From Bacillota bacterium (GTDB lineage Bacteria > Bacillota > Clostridia > Peptostreptococcales > Anaerovoracaceae), in contig JAEEIC010000050.1 in assembly GCA_016281165.1 (NCBI GenBank), forward strand, positions 1 to 7,182: a DNA stretch of 7,182 nucleotides, in the 5' to 3' direction. Shown piece by piece: positions 1-5,486 of this stretch (its first letter is position 1; each line of letters starts with the position of its first letter). A program made the translations under genes and the position numbers. The notes below the pieces were generated by a model. The model saw only the letters and a program-made list of their open reading frames with translations, did no database searches and was not told the DNA's origin.

Positions 1-641
1 CCGTGGTGGAGAGCCCCCTCACCGAGCTCAACAGGCCGGGCCTCGTCACCGGACGCTGCATAGACGACAGAGCGGGCTGCGCCGCCCTGCTGGAGCTGGC
101 CGAGAACATCAAGGCCGGCAAGATCGAGTATCAGGGCGTGATCTACATCGTGATCACCGTCCAGGAGGAGACCGGTCTTCTGGGCGCCATCCACGCTTCG
201 GAATACGTCAAGCCCGACTGCTTCATCGCCGTCGACACAGCTCCCTGCGGCGGCACCCCCGACGTCCCCGAGAGGAAGCTGCCCACCAAGATGGGCGGAG
301 GCCCCATCATCACCATAGGCGATATGACGAGCCCCGTCTCCCGCATCTTCCCCAACCAGGGCCTGCTGGCCTTCGCCAAGAAGTACGCCAAGGAGAACGG
401 TATACCCCTGCAGAGAGTGCCCGCTCCCGGAGCCGGGAACAACGACGCCGGCGCCGTCAACTATGTGGGCAGCCACTGCCCCTCCATCGCCCTGGTCATG
501 CCCAGGCGCTACTCGCACTCCGCCTCCGAGGTCATGGATCTTGACGACCTGGTATACGAGTACCGCATGCTCGAGGGCATGGTAAAGAACAACGGCAAGT
601 TCAGCTTCAGCTTCTTCGCCGGCTGTCCCGGTCTCGAATGA
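1..641 (+). CDS. M42 family metallopeptidase (glutamyl aminopeptidase / FrvX / CelM-like), 3' part
   Basis: This is the C-terminal ~213 residues of a cytoplasmic dinuclear-metal aminopeptidase; the 5' end lies outside the window and the first full codon is at base 3. Numbering from that codon, the M42 landmarks appear in order. They are the metal-bridging Asp in IDDRAGC (residues 20-26), the catalytic-base and ligand Glu pair in VQEETGLLGA (E55, E56), a metal-ligand Asp in AVDTA (D78), and the late His in YSHSASEV (H172). M42 enzymes remove N-terminal residues from peptides and usually form large tetrahedral dodecamers; that is family knowledge. The first metal-ligand His and the start of the PDZ-like insert are upstream and cannot be checked. 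Full-length members have about 340-360 residues, so roughly 130-150 are missing. A GTG at base 3 would be an artificial start. The gene ends in TGA and is followed at once by a terminator, so it is probably the last gene of its transcript. Confidence 0.9.
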   Translation, partial: VVESPLTELNRPGLVTGRCIDDRAGCAALLELAENIKAGKIEYQGVIYIVITVQEETGLLGAIHASEYVKPDCFIAVDTAPCGGTPDVPERKLPTKMGGGPIITIGDMTSPVSRIFPNQGLLAFAKKYAKENGIPLQRVPAPGAGNNDAGAVNYVGSHCPSIALVMPRRYSHSASEVMDLDDLVYEYRMLEGMVKNNGKFSFSFFAGCPGLE

Positions 642-649
642 TCATAAGG

Positions 650-687
650 CAGGGCCCCGCCGAATAATTTCCGCGGGGCCCTGTTTT
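650..687 (+). terminator. Intrinsic terminator of the M42 peptidase gene
   Basis: A perfect 11-bp GC-rich inverted repeat (650-660 with 673-683, arms CAGGGCCCCGC and GCGGGGCCCTG) encloses a 12-nt AT-rich loop and is followed by TTTT (684-687). It starts 9 bases after the peptidase stop codon. The downstream promoter begins only 5 bases beyond the T-run, so the two transcription units are tightly packed. Confidence 0.9.
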
Positions 688-691
688 ACGC

Positions 692-720
692 TTGTTTTGA
701 GTTGGCAAAAAGGCTATAAT
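692..720 (+). promoter_or_regulatory. Sigma-A-type promoter for the P-loop protein gene
   Basis: A perfect -10 box TATAAT (715-720) lies 17 bp downstream of a TTGTTT -35 box (692-697; 4 of 6 to TTGACA). The predicted transcript starts near 727, leaving a leader of about 55 nt before the TTG start at 783. Placement directly after the preceding terminator supports an independent transcription unit. Confidence 0.75.
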
Positions 721-740
721 GCTTTTGGATCATAAGATGT

Positions 741-763
741 GAGACGGGACGCGGCTCCCGCTC
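741..763 (+). other. Leader hairpin just upstream of the ribosome binding site
   Basis: In the predicted 5' leader, GAG-A-CGGGA (741-749) can pair with TCCCG-CTC (756-763) around a 6-nt loop, with one bulged A. It ends 5 nt before the Shine-Dalgarno sequence GGGAGG (769-774). It could affect ribosome access but is short, and no known riboswitch fold is visible. Confidence 0.3.
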
Positions 764-782
764 AGGAAGGGAGGCGATCCCA

Positions 783-1202
783 TTGGTTAAGTTGATGGTT
801 GGCCACAAGGGAAGCGGAAAGACTAAAATGATGGTCGATATGGCCAACACCAGCCTGGACAAGGTCAACGGAAGCGTAGTATTCATAAACAAGAATCACA
901 GATTGATGTACGATCTCAAGTACAGGATCAGGGTCGTCTGCATGGAGGATTACGAAGAGATCACCAATGTGGACGAGTACATCGGTTTTATTTTAGGCAT
1001 AATAAGCCAGGATCACGACATAGAGATGATCTTCATCGACAGCCTGCTCAAGCACGCCGACGTATCGGTCGCCAATCTTGAGGACTTTTTCGAGAGGCTG
1101 TCGAAGATATCCGGCGCCTACGGACCGGATTTCATTATCAGCGTCAGCGCCGACAGAGAAGAGCTGGGCGATTACATCGAAAAATACGAGATCCTCAATT
1201 GA
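783..1202 (+). CDS. Small P-loop NTPase-like protein of unknown function (139 aa)
   Basis: This is a compact soluble protein. A Walker A motif GHKGSGKT sits at residues 7-14, right after the first beta strand (VKLMV). A Walker-B-like hydrophobic strand ending in acid, MIFID, is at 82-86. A later strand FIISVSAD (117-124) could act as a sensor. There is no signal peptide, membrane segment or second domain. Short P-loop proteins like this occur in clostridia, sometimes labelled PilT-like, but there is no secretion-ATPase domain and no pilus gene nearby, so I do not adopt that name. The TTG start at 783 is preferred because GGGAGG (769-774) lies 8 nt upstream. The in-frame ATG at 795 would cut the first strand off the P-loop and has no ribosome site of its own. 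The gene has its own promoter and terminator and appears monocistronic. The ATP-binding fold is fairly sure; the role is unknown. Confidence 0.85.
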   Translation: MVKLMVGHKGSGKTKMMVDMANTSLDKVNGSVVFINKNHRLMYDLKYRIRVVCMEDYEEITNVDEYIGFILGIISQDHDIEMIFIDSLLKHADVSVANLEDFFERLSKISGAYGPDFIISVSADREELGDYIEKYEILN

Positions 1203-1223
1203 TCTGAGGATCGGCTGAAGGAG

Positions 1224-1257
1224 AAAACAAAAGGACCATGGCCGCATGGTCCTTTTT
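1224..1257. terminator. Bidirectional intrinsic terminator between convergent units
   Basis: A perfect 12-bp inverted repeat (1229-1240 with 1245-1256, core AAGGACCATG and CATGGTCCTT) surrounds the tetraloop GCCG. It is flanked by TTTTT on the right (1253-1257) and AAAACAAAA on the left (1224-1232), so both strands yield a hairpin plus U-tract. It ends the P-loop gene on the plus strand (stop at 1202) and the MoxR/DUF58/DUF4129 operon on the minus strand (stop at 1270). Confidence 0.92.
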
Positions 1258-1269
1258 CAGTGCGCCGGA

Positions 1270-2490
1270 TCAGTCCCGGTCCTTCTTGAGGGCCCGCACC
1301 AGCTCCTTCGCCTTCGCGACGTCCTCTTTGCCGGCGATCCCGCCGTATCTGGCCCGGATGTAGAGCTCCCTTAAGCGGGCCCCGGCCTCGGGGTCGAAGC
1401 TGGCCGATGAGATGTTCAGCACGTTCTCGCTGGTCATGTGCTTTTCCAGCGGGAAGCCGTGCTTTCTGTAGATCTTGAGGAAGCTCCTGTACTGGGCCCT
1501 GAGCTTTTCGATCAGGCCCTCGTTGGCGGCGCGGCCCTTTTCTTCTCTGTCGTTTATGAAGCTCCTGGTCTCTCTCTCGCCCGTATCCTGGGGCCTCCTT
1601 CTGGTGACCATGCCCTGCATGTACTTGAAGAGCCTGTAGGCGACGTACATGGCGAGGAGTATGAGGCAGATGGTCGCGACGGTCCTGAGTATGGGGTGGG
1701 CGTTGGGATCGTAGTTGTCCTCGAGGAGCTCCTCCCCCGACTCGCCGTAGATGGTCTCGTAATCGGGGATCTCGGCGCCCTCGACGTGCAGGAGCTTGAG
1801 GATCCAGCCCACGATCTTAGCCATGATGTAGAATACATAGACTATGACCTGCGTCAGGGCCAGCAGCACCGGCACTACGCAGCTGAGGTAGATCGCGCTG
1901 AGGCCCTTTGAGACGGCCGCCCTGAAGCCCTGCGAGCTCACCGCGGCGCTGAAGATCAGCAGCAGGGCGGCGGTGCCGGCGGTCACGGCCTGGTACAGCG
2001 GCGAGGTGTAGACGTCTATGTCGTGGCGCATCGATCTGGTCAGCATGACGCAGCAGCAGAGGCAGATCACCGCGCAGGGAAGGCTGATGGCCATCAGGGC
2101 TTCGCTCCCCCTCATCACGAGGATTATGATCGCGAAGAAGGAGAAGACCTTGGTAAAGAGCGAGAGCAGGTCCGCGGCCGAGGCCCAGCTGGGATAATAA
2201 GTACGGTCTTTGGCGCTCATGAAGAGGTAGCCGGCCGCCGGTATGAAGGACAGCGTATAAGCGAGGCAGCGGTGCGGGAGCAGCAGGCAGAGCAGGGTGA
2301 GGGCAGGGGGGACGAACCTCAGCCAGCCCTTCTTTTCGAGCAGGAAGGAGCAGGCGAAGGCCGCGCTCATCAGCATCAGGGTCAGCAGTATCATGGAGGC
2401 GTCGGCGCCGAACTTGACGGCGAAGAAGCCCGCGAAGCTGTAGTAGAAGGCGAGGTCGCCCATGCCTTTGAGTATCAGAAGGGGAAGCAT
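1270..2490 (-). CDS. Polytopic membrane protein with C-terminal DUF4129-like domain; TgpA-like without the transglutaminase domain
   Basis: This 406-residue integral membrane protein is the last gene of the MoxR operon. Residues ~10-230 hold about eight hydrophobic segments (near 10-28, 31-51, 58-72, 75-92, 108-127, 131-150, 168-185, 198-232). An acidic linker (~235-266, including YGESGEELLED) and one more helix (268-288, VATICLILLAMYVAY) follow. The tail is charged and probably cytoplasmic. Residues ~325-385 (YRSFLKIYRKHGFP, MTSENV, LRELYIRARYGG) match the DUF4129 pattern found at the C terminus of TgpA-type transglutaminases. In those proteins a transglutaminase-like domain sits between the helix bundle and the last helix; here only about 35 residues occupy that place, and no Cys-His-Asp core is visible. 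The ATG overlaps the upstream TGA as TGATG, with a strong GGGAGGTGA ribosome site (2497-2505), indicating translational coupling. The DUF4129 and TgpA assignments are from motif reading. Confidence 0.8.
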   Translation of the reverse strand: MLPLLILKGMGDLAFYYSFAGFFAVKFGADASMILLTLMLMSAAFACSFLLEKKGWLRFVPPALTLLCLLLPHRCLAYTLSFIPAAGYLFMSAKDRTYYPSWASAADLLSLFTKVFSFFAIIILVMRGSEALMAISLPCAVICLCCCVMLTRSMRHDIDVYTSPLYQAVTAGTAALLLIFSAAVSSQGFRAAVSKGLSAIYLSCVVPVLLALTQVIVYVFYIMAKIVGWILKLLHVEGAEIPDYETIYGESGEELLEDNYDPNAHPILRTVATICLILLAMYVAYRLFKYMQGMVTRRRPQDTGERETRSFINDREEKGRAANEGLIEKLRAQYRSFLKIYRKHGFPLEKHMTSENVLNISSASFDPEAGARLRELYIRARYGGIAGKEDVAKAKELVRALKKDRD

Positions 2491-3557
2491 CAGATCTCAC
2501 CTCCCGCGTTTATGCAGAGTATCTGCAGACCGGCTCTGGCGGCCTGTTTTCTGGCCTCGGCGCACTGGCCGGCTTCGTCGCCCGCGGTGATGAAGACCAG
2601 GCCGTAGCTCCCGCTGCTCCTTTTGACGGCGTCGGAGAGCAGGCTGCGGCAGTTCTTGGTCACCATGTAGCCGGCCCTGCCCAGGCCCTCGAGTATGTAG
2701 CCGAAGTGGGTCCTGCCCAGGCCTTCGCCCACGAAGCCGAAGCCCTTGACGCTGCCCATGGAGACCGCGTTGGTGACGTAAGAGTAGTTCAGGTGGCGGT
2801 CTTCGAGCTCCCTGCAGACGTAGCGGGCCATGGAATAGGTCTTTTCTATGTCTTCCCTGGGATCCTCGCCCTGGGTCTCGATGTTCACGACCACCGTCAC
2901 CGAGCTCTCGAGGGTATGATCGAGCTCCTTGACCATGAGCTGGCCCGACTGGGCGCTGCGGGTCCAGGATATCTGCCTCATGGGCTCCCTGCCGGTATAC
3001 TCTCTGTAACCGATGGTGAGCACGGGGTCTTCGAAGATGAAGCGGTTGACGGAAAGATCGCCGGGGAAGCCTCCGGCTATATCGAGCGCCTGGCCGCGCT
3101 CGGCCTCTTTGGGCAGGCAGACTATCTCCACGAAATCGTCGTAGCGGGTGGACATCTCGTTGAGCCCCATGAAATCGCCGCAGGCGATGTTGAGGCCGTT
3201 GGTGAAATAGCGGCCTCTCGCGCTGATGGTCGTGGGGATGTCGATGCGAAGCTGCTGTCTGGGCAGAAGCCAGGTGGTCATGACCAGCTCGTAGCCTCCG
3301 GAGGCGGCCTTGTTCAGCACGCCCTTCTTCAGCCTGGGGAAGACGAGGCCGTCAGGTATGTAGATGCGCAGCTTAAGAAAGGGGAAGAACCTGAAGGTCC
3401 TGTTGCGCAGGATCACGCTGAGCTCGAACTCCTCGTCCGGCTCGATGATGATGGCGCTCGAAGCCATGGAAGCGTCGAGGCCTCTGAGGTCTCCCCTTCT
3501 CGAGAACTGCTGCGCCAGCAGGGCAGTTATGACGAACAGTATGACGAACGGGATCAT
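2490..3557 (-). CDS. DUF58 domain-containing protein
   Basis: This 355-residue protein is the middle gene of the operon. It opens with a single hydrophobic segment (residues 2-16, IPFVILFVITALLAQ) that should anchor it in the membrane; many relatives have two. A beta-rich region follows (~35-150). The DUF58 signature is clear at ~180-213: GYREYTGREPMRQISWTRSA, then LMVKELD. The C-terminal half (~219-350) has the alternating strand/helix look of the von Willebrand A-like fold often linked to DUF58. Its first strand reads VVVNIETQG (222-230), where a metal-site Asp would be expected, so the MIDAS-type site looks degenerate. Genes of this family nearly always sit next to MoxR ATPases, as here. 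The ATG at 3557 abuts the MoxR stop with no gap, and a modest GGAG (3567-3570) lies inside the MoxR gene, implying coupled translation. Its biochemical role is not established; a MoxR-dependent envelope function is an inference. Confidence 0.9.
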   Translation of the reverse strand: MIPFVILFVITALLAQQFSRRGDLRGLDASMASSAIIIEPDEEFELSVILRNRTFRFFPFLKLRIYIPDGLVFPRLKKGVLNKAASGGYELVMTTWLLPRQQLRIDIPTTISARGRYFTNGLNIACGDFMGLNEMSTRYDDFVEIVCLPKEAERGQALDIAGGFPGDLSVNRFIFEDPVLTIGYREYTGREPMRQISWTRSAQSGQLMVKELDHTLESSVTVVVNIETQGEDPREDIEKTYSMARYVCRELEDRHLNYSYVTNAVSMGSVKGFGFVGEGLGRTHFGYILEGLGRAGYMVTKNCRSLLSDAVKRSSGSYGLVFITAGDEAGQCAEARKQAARAGLQILCINAGGEI

Positions 3558-4502
3558 CTAGAGGGTCTCCAGGGGGACCTGGACCTTTCCTATGACCCTG
3601 AGAAGGAACTCCTTCGCCTGGTCGGTGGTGCCGCTGCCGGAGCTCAGCCTGTGGCAGAGTATGAAGGGCGCCAGGTACTGGACGTCCTCGGGTATGACGT
3701 AATCTCTTCCCTTGATGGAAGCGTAGGCCTGGCAGCCTCTGTAGAGGGCCTGGCCGCCGCGGGTGGAAATGCCGGTCACGAAGCTGCTCTCGCTCCTGGT
3801 GCCCTGGATGATGTCCATGATATAACCGAGCACCGGCTCGGGGACTCTCACCTGCTGCCAGGCGGATCTTACGAACTCGGTCTCCTCGGCTGTCACGACC
3901 TGCTCAAGATCGTCGGGCCTGCCCTCGCTCATGGGGCGGGCGAGGACCTGCATCTCCTGGGCCCTCTTCATGTAGCCGAGGGAAAGGCGCATGAAGAAGC
4001 GGTCTATCTGGGCCTCGGGCAGGGGGAAGGTGCCGTAGGATTCAAGGGGGTTCTGGCTGGCCATGACCAGGAAGGGCTCTTCGAGCCTGGTGGTGACGCC
4101 GTCGACGGTGATCTGGCGCTCCTCCATGGCCTCAAGAAGGCTGGACTGGGTCCTGGGAGTGGCCCTGTTGATCTCGTCGGCCAGGACTATATTGGAGAAG
4201 AGGGGGCCGGGCCTGAACTGGAACTCGCCCAGCTTCTGGTTGTAGAAGTTTATGCCCGTAAGGTCGGAGGGCAGAAGGTCGGGCGTGAACTGTATGCGCT
4301 TGAAATTCCCGCCCACGCTCTTGGCGAAGGAGCGCAGCAGCATAGTCTTGCCAGTGCCGGGCACGTCCTCCAGGAGCACGTGGCCCGAGCACATGAAGCA
4401 TACGAGCACCAGCTCGATGACGTTCTCCTTGCCTACTATCACCTTGGAGCAGTTCTCCACCAGTCTGTCTCTGTAGTCCTTTATTCTTTCAAGATCCTGC
4501 AT
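3558..4502 (-). CDS. MoxR-family AAA+ ATPase
   Basis: This 314-residue cytoplasmic ATPase is the first gene of the operon and is close to the usual family length. Motifs run in the MoxR order. Walker A is DVPGTGKT (46-53). Walker B is VLADEINRA (106-114). The family-typical stretch TQSSLLEAMEERQITVDG (118-135) follows. Sensor 1 is ASQNP (148-152), and LPEAQIDRFF (161-170) contains the arginine-finger region. GISTRGGQAL (244-253) is the sensor 2 region with its Arg. MoxR proteins are hexameric chaperone-like ATPases thought to remodel or activate partners carrying von Willebrand A-like domains. The DUF58 protein encoded immediately downstream is the natural candidate partner here. The ATG at 4502 is the first Met before the conserved N-terminal helix, but I see no convincing Shine-Dalgarno within 15 nt of it. 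The upstream sequence is instead very GC-rich (GGCCCCGGGCCCGG). Confidence 0.95.
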   Translation of the reverse strand: MQDLERIKDYRDRLVENCSKVIVGKENVIELVLVCFMCSGHVLLEDVPGTGKTMLLRSFAKSVGGNFKRIQFTPDLLPSDLTGINFYNQKLGEFQFRPGPLFSNIVLADEINRATPRTQSSLLEAMEERQITVDGVTTRLEEPFLVMASQNPLESYGTFPLPEAQIDRFFMRLSLGYMKRAQEMQVLARPMSEGRPDDLEQVVTAEETEFVRSAWQQVRVPEPVLGYIMDIIQGTRSESSFVTGISTRGGQALYRGCQAYASIKGRDYVIPEDVQYLAPFILCHRLSSGSGTTDQAKEFLLRVIGKVQVPLETL

Positions 4503-4581
4503 ATCGTCTGCCGGGCCCGGGGCCTTTCCGTCCTTTCTCGTATTCTCAAAGCTGAACAGCGTATCCGCAAAATTACCCTAT

Positions 4582-4610
4582 ATTTTACCATAACGAGCGG
4601 CAAAAGGAAT
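4582..4610 (-). promoter_or_regulatory. Candidate extended -10 promoter for the MoxR operon
   Basis: On the minus strand, TGGTAAAAT (4590 down to 4582) combines an extended TGN element with a -10 box TAAAAT. Seventeen bases upstream is a poor -35 match, ATTCCT (4610-4605). The start would fall near 4575, giving a leader of about 70 nt ahead of the MoxR ATG. The AT-rich block 4561-4620 stands out against its GC-rich surroundings, which supports a promoter here. Confidence 0.45.
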
Positions 4611-4658
4611 AGTATTAAACTGCTTCGCGGCGAAAGATTTTCCACGCGGCGGGAAGGC

Positions 4659-4687
4659 TTGACGGGCCGGCGCCCGCCCGCCATAAT
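4659..4687 (+). promoter_or_regulatory. Promoter for the Nudix hydrolase gene
   Basis: TTGACG (4659-4664; 5 of 6 to consensus) and CATAAT (4682-4687; 5 of 6) are separated by exactly 17 bp. The spacer is unusually GC-rich (GGCCGGCGCCCGCCCGC). Transcription would begin near 4694, followed by a leader of about 26 nt and the Shine-Dalgarno GAGGAG (4709-4714), 5 nt before the ATG. A small inverted repeat AGATC-N5-GATCT (4689-4703) straddles the predicted start point and might be an operator, though it could be chance. Confidence 0.75.
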
Positions 4688-4719
4688 GAGATCAGTACGA
4701 TCTGCTTTGAGGAGTAAGC

Positions 4720-5286
4720 ATGGAATATCTTGACGTGGTAGATGAAAAGGGAAGGCCGACCGGCGGGATCGTGAGCCGCGAAGAAGCCCACGAAAAGGGC
4801 GTCAGGCACCGGACCTCGCATGTCTGGCTGCTTCGGATGAAGGACGGAGAGCTGCAGGTGCTGCTGCAGAAGAGGAGCGACGGCAAGGATTCCTTCCCCG
4901 GCTGCTACGATATCTCCAGCGCCGGGCATATCCCGGCCGGAGAGGAGCCTCTCCCCTCGGCGCTGCGCGAGCTTTACGAGGAGCTCGGGGTCAGCTGCCG
5001 CGCGGAAGACCTTCATTACTGCGGACAGCGCGTCATCGACTTCGACCGCGAGTTCCGCGGAAAAGTGTTCCGCGATCGTCAGGTCTCAAGCATTTATATC
5101 CTCTGGCTGGACCGGGAGGAGGATCAGTTCGTCCTTCAGGAGGAGGAGATCTCGCAGGTCCGCTGGTTCGCCTTCGATGACTGCCTCAAGGCCGTCGCCG
5201 AAGGATCCATCCCGCACTGTATCTTTATGGAGGAGCTGCTGACTGTGAAGAAGGCCGCGGAGGAGCATCTCGCCTCTTCGCGGTAG
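4720..5286 (+). CDS. Nudix hydrolase (188 aa; YfcD / isopentenyl-diphosphate-isomerase-like subgroup)
   Basis: This is a cytoplasmic Nudix-fold protein with a complete Nudix box at residues 69-91, matching Gx5Ex7REUxEExGU in every fixed position (G69, E75, R83-E84, E87-E88, G90). The Glu residues would bind the catalytic Mg2+. The opening DVVDEKGRPTG (residues 5-15) and RHRTSHVWLL (29-38) resemble the group that looks like isopentenyl-diphosphate isomerase yet is mostly annotated as generic Nudix hydrolase. The product would be cleavage of a nucleoside-diphosphate-linked compound, but the substrate cannot be read from sequence. The C-terminal helix (~168-185) is charged and ends the domain without extra modules. 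The ATG has a good GAGGAG site and a strong promoter, so the gene is probably monocistronic. It is divergent from the MoxR operon, and no functional link between them is implied. The following hairpin is a good terminator only for the opposite strand. Confidence 0.92.
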   Translation: MEYLDVVDEKGRPTGGIVSREEAHEKGVRHRTSHVWLLRMKDGELQVLLQKRSDGKDSFPGCYDISSAGHIPAGEEPLPSALRELYEELGVSCRAEDLHYCGQRVIDFDREFRGKVFRDRQVSSIYILWLDREEDQFVLQEEEISQVRWFAFDDCLKAVAEGSIPHCIFMEELLTVKKAAEEHLASSR

Positions 5287-5315
5287 ATGCGGATCCGATC
5301 GAAAAAGCTTCCGGT

Positions 5316-5354
5316 GAAAACAAAAGACCCCGCAACCTTTGAAGTTGCGGGGTC
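5316..5354 (-). terminator. Intrinsic terminator of the tRNA-Val transcript
   Basis: A perfect 11-bp stem (5326-5336 with 5344-5354, arms GACCCCGCAAC and GTTGCGGGGTC) has a 7-nt loop. Read on the minus strand it is followed by TTTTGTTTTC, a strong U-tract. Read on the plus strand it is followed by CCTTCC, so termination of the Nudix gene (stop at 5286) by the same hairpin would be weak. It begins 8 bp after the tRNA CCA end. Confidence 0.88.
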
Positions 5355-5361
5355 CCTTCCG

Positions 5362-5438
5362 TGGTGGGCGATATTGGACTTGAACCAACGACCTCCTGCA
5401 TGTCGAGCAGGCGCTCTAACCAGCTGAGCTAACCGCCC
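5362..5438 (-). tRNA. tRNA-Val (anticodon GAC), CCA encoded
   Basis: Read on the minus strand, this 77-nt cloverleaf has an acceptor stem GGGCGGT paired with ATCGCCC (one G-U pair). The D arm is GCTCAGCTGGTTAGAGC. The anticodon stem CCTGC/GCAGG encloses the loop TCGACAT, giving anticodon GAC (valine, codons GUC and GUU). The T loop is GTTCAAG in a GTTGG/CCAAT arm. The discriminator base A73 is followed by an encoded CCA (complement at 5362-5364). It has its own promoter about 13 bp upstream and a terminator 8 bp downstream, so it is a single-gene tRNA unit. No integrase or repeated 3' fragment nearby suggests use as an attachment site. Confidence 0.97.
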
Positions 5439-5450
5439 GCGGCACGAAAA

Positions 5451-5479
5451 ATAATAACTTATTATCAGACATTTTGCAA
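5451..5479 (-). promoter_or_regulatory. Strong promoter of the tRNA-Val gene
   Basis: On the minus strand, TTGCAA (5479-5474) and TATTAT (5456-5451) are separated by 17 bp, putting the start near 5444, about six bases before the tRNA 5' end. The -10 box lies in a near-perfect palindrome ATAATAA-C-TTATTAT (5451-5465). The -35 box begins only 8 bp after the methyltransferase stop codon, with no terminator between, so lexA-operon transcripts may also read through into the tRNA. Confidence 0.75.
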
Positions 5480-5486
5480 GCACTTT

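Noticed and set aside
587..602. GAAC-N8-GTTC, resembling a LexA operator, inside the peptidase gene.
   Set aside because: The Bacillus-type operator needs a 4-bp spacer (GAAC-N4-GTTC); here it is 8 bp and lies in coding sequence. I found no proper LexA operator in the window.
727..782. A riboswitch or attenuator in the leader of the P-loop protein gene.
   Set aside because: The leader is only about 55 nt with one short bulged hairpin and no alternative terminator structure or known aptamer core.
1438..2607. Other long frames over the DUF4129 gene (plus strand 1438-1911 and 2023-2607; minus strand 1554-1838 and 1817-2500).
   Set aside because: All overlap a coherent membrane-protein frame with good start, coupling and DUF4129-like motifs. 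Their translations are Arg/Ser/Pro- or Glu/Gly-rich frame shadows.
2706..4733. A 675-codon open frame on the plus strand opposite the DUF58 and MoxR genes, extending across the intergenic gap.
   Set aside because: It is antisense to two genes with unmistakable family motifs, and its translation is low-complexity (many Gly, Ala, Glu, Asp, His, Leu) with no recognisable domain. Long shadow frames are expected opposite GC-rich coding sequence. It also runs through two promoters and into the Nudix start.
4720..5286. Naming the Nudix protein isopentenyl-diphosphate isomerase (idi).
   Set aside because: It has a full canonical Nudix box suited to hydrolysis and lies outside any isoprenoid context; the similarity is only at subgroup level.
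5362..5438. tRNA gene as the attachment site of a mobile element carrying the methyltransferase.
   Set aside because: There is no integrase, no second copy of the tRNA 3' end, and no compositional break; the methyltransferase is flanked by the core gene lexA.
5136..5483. A minus-strand frame of 115 codons (and another at 5086-5388) near the tRNA.
   Set aside because: The first reads straight through the tRNA-Val gene, and both run through the terminator hairpin and into the antisense of the Nudix gene.
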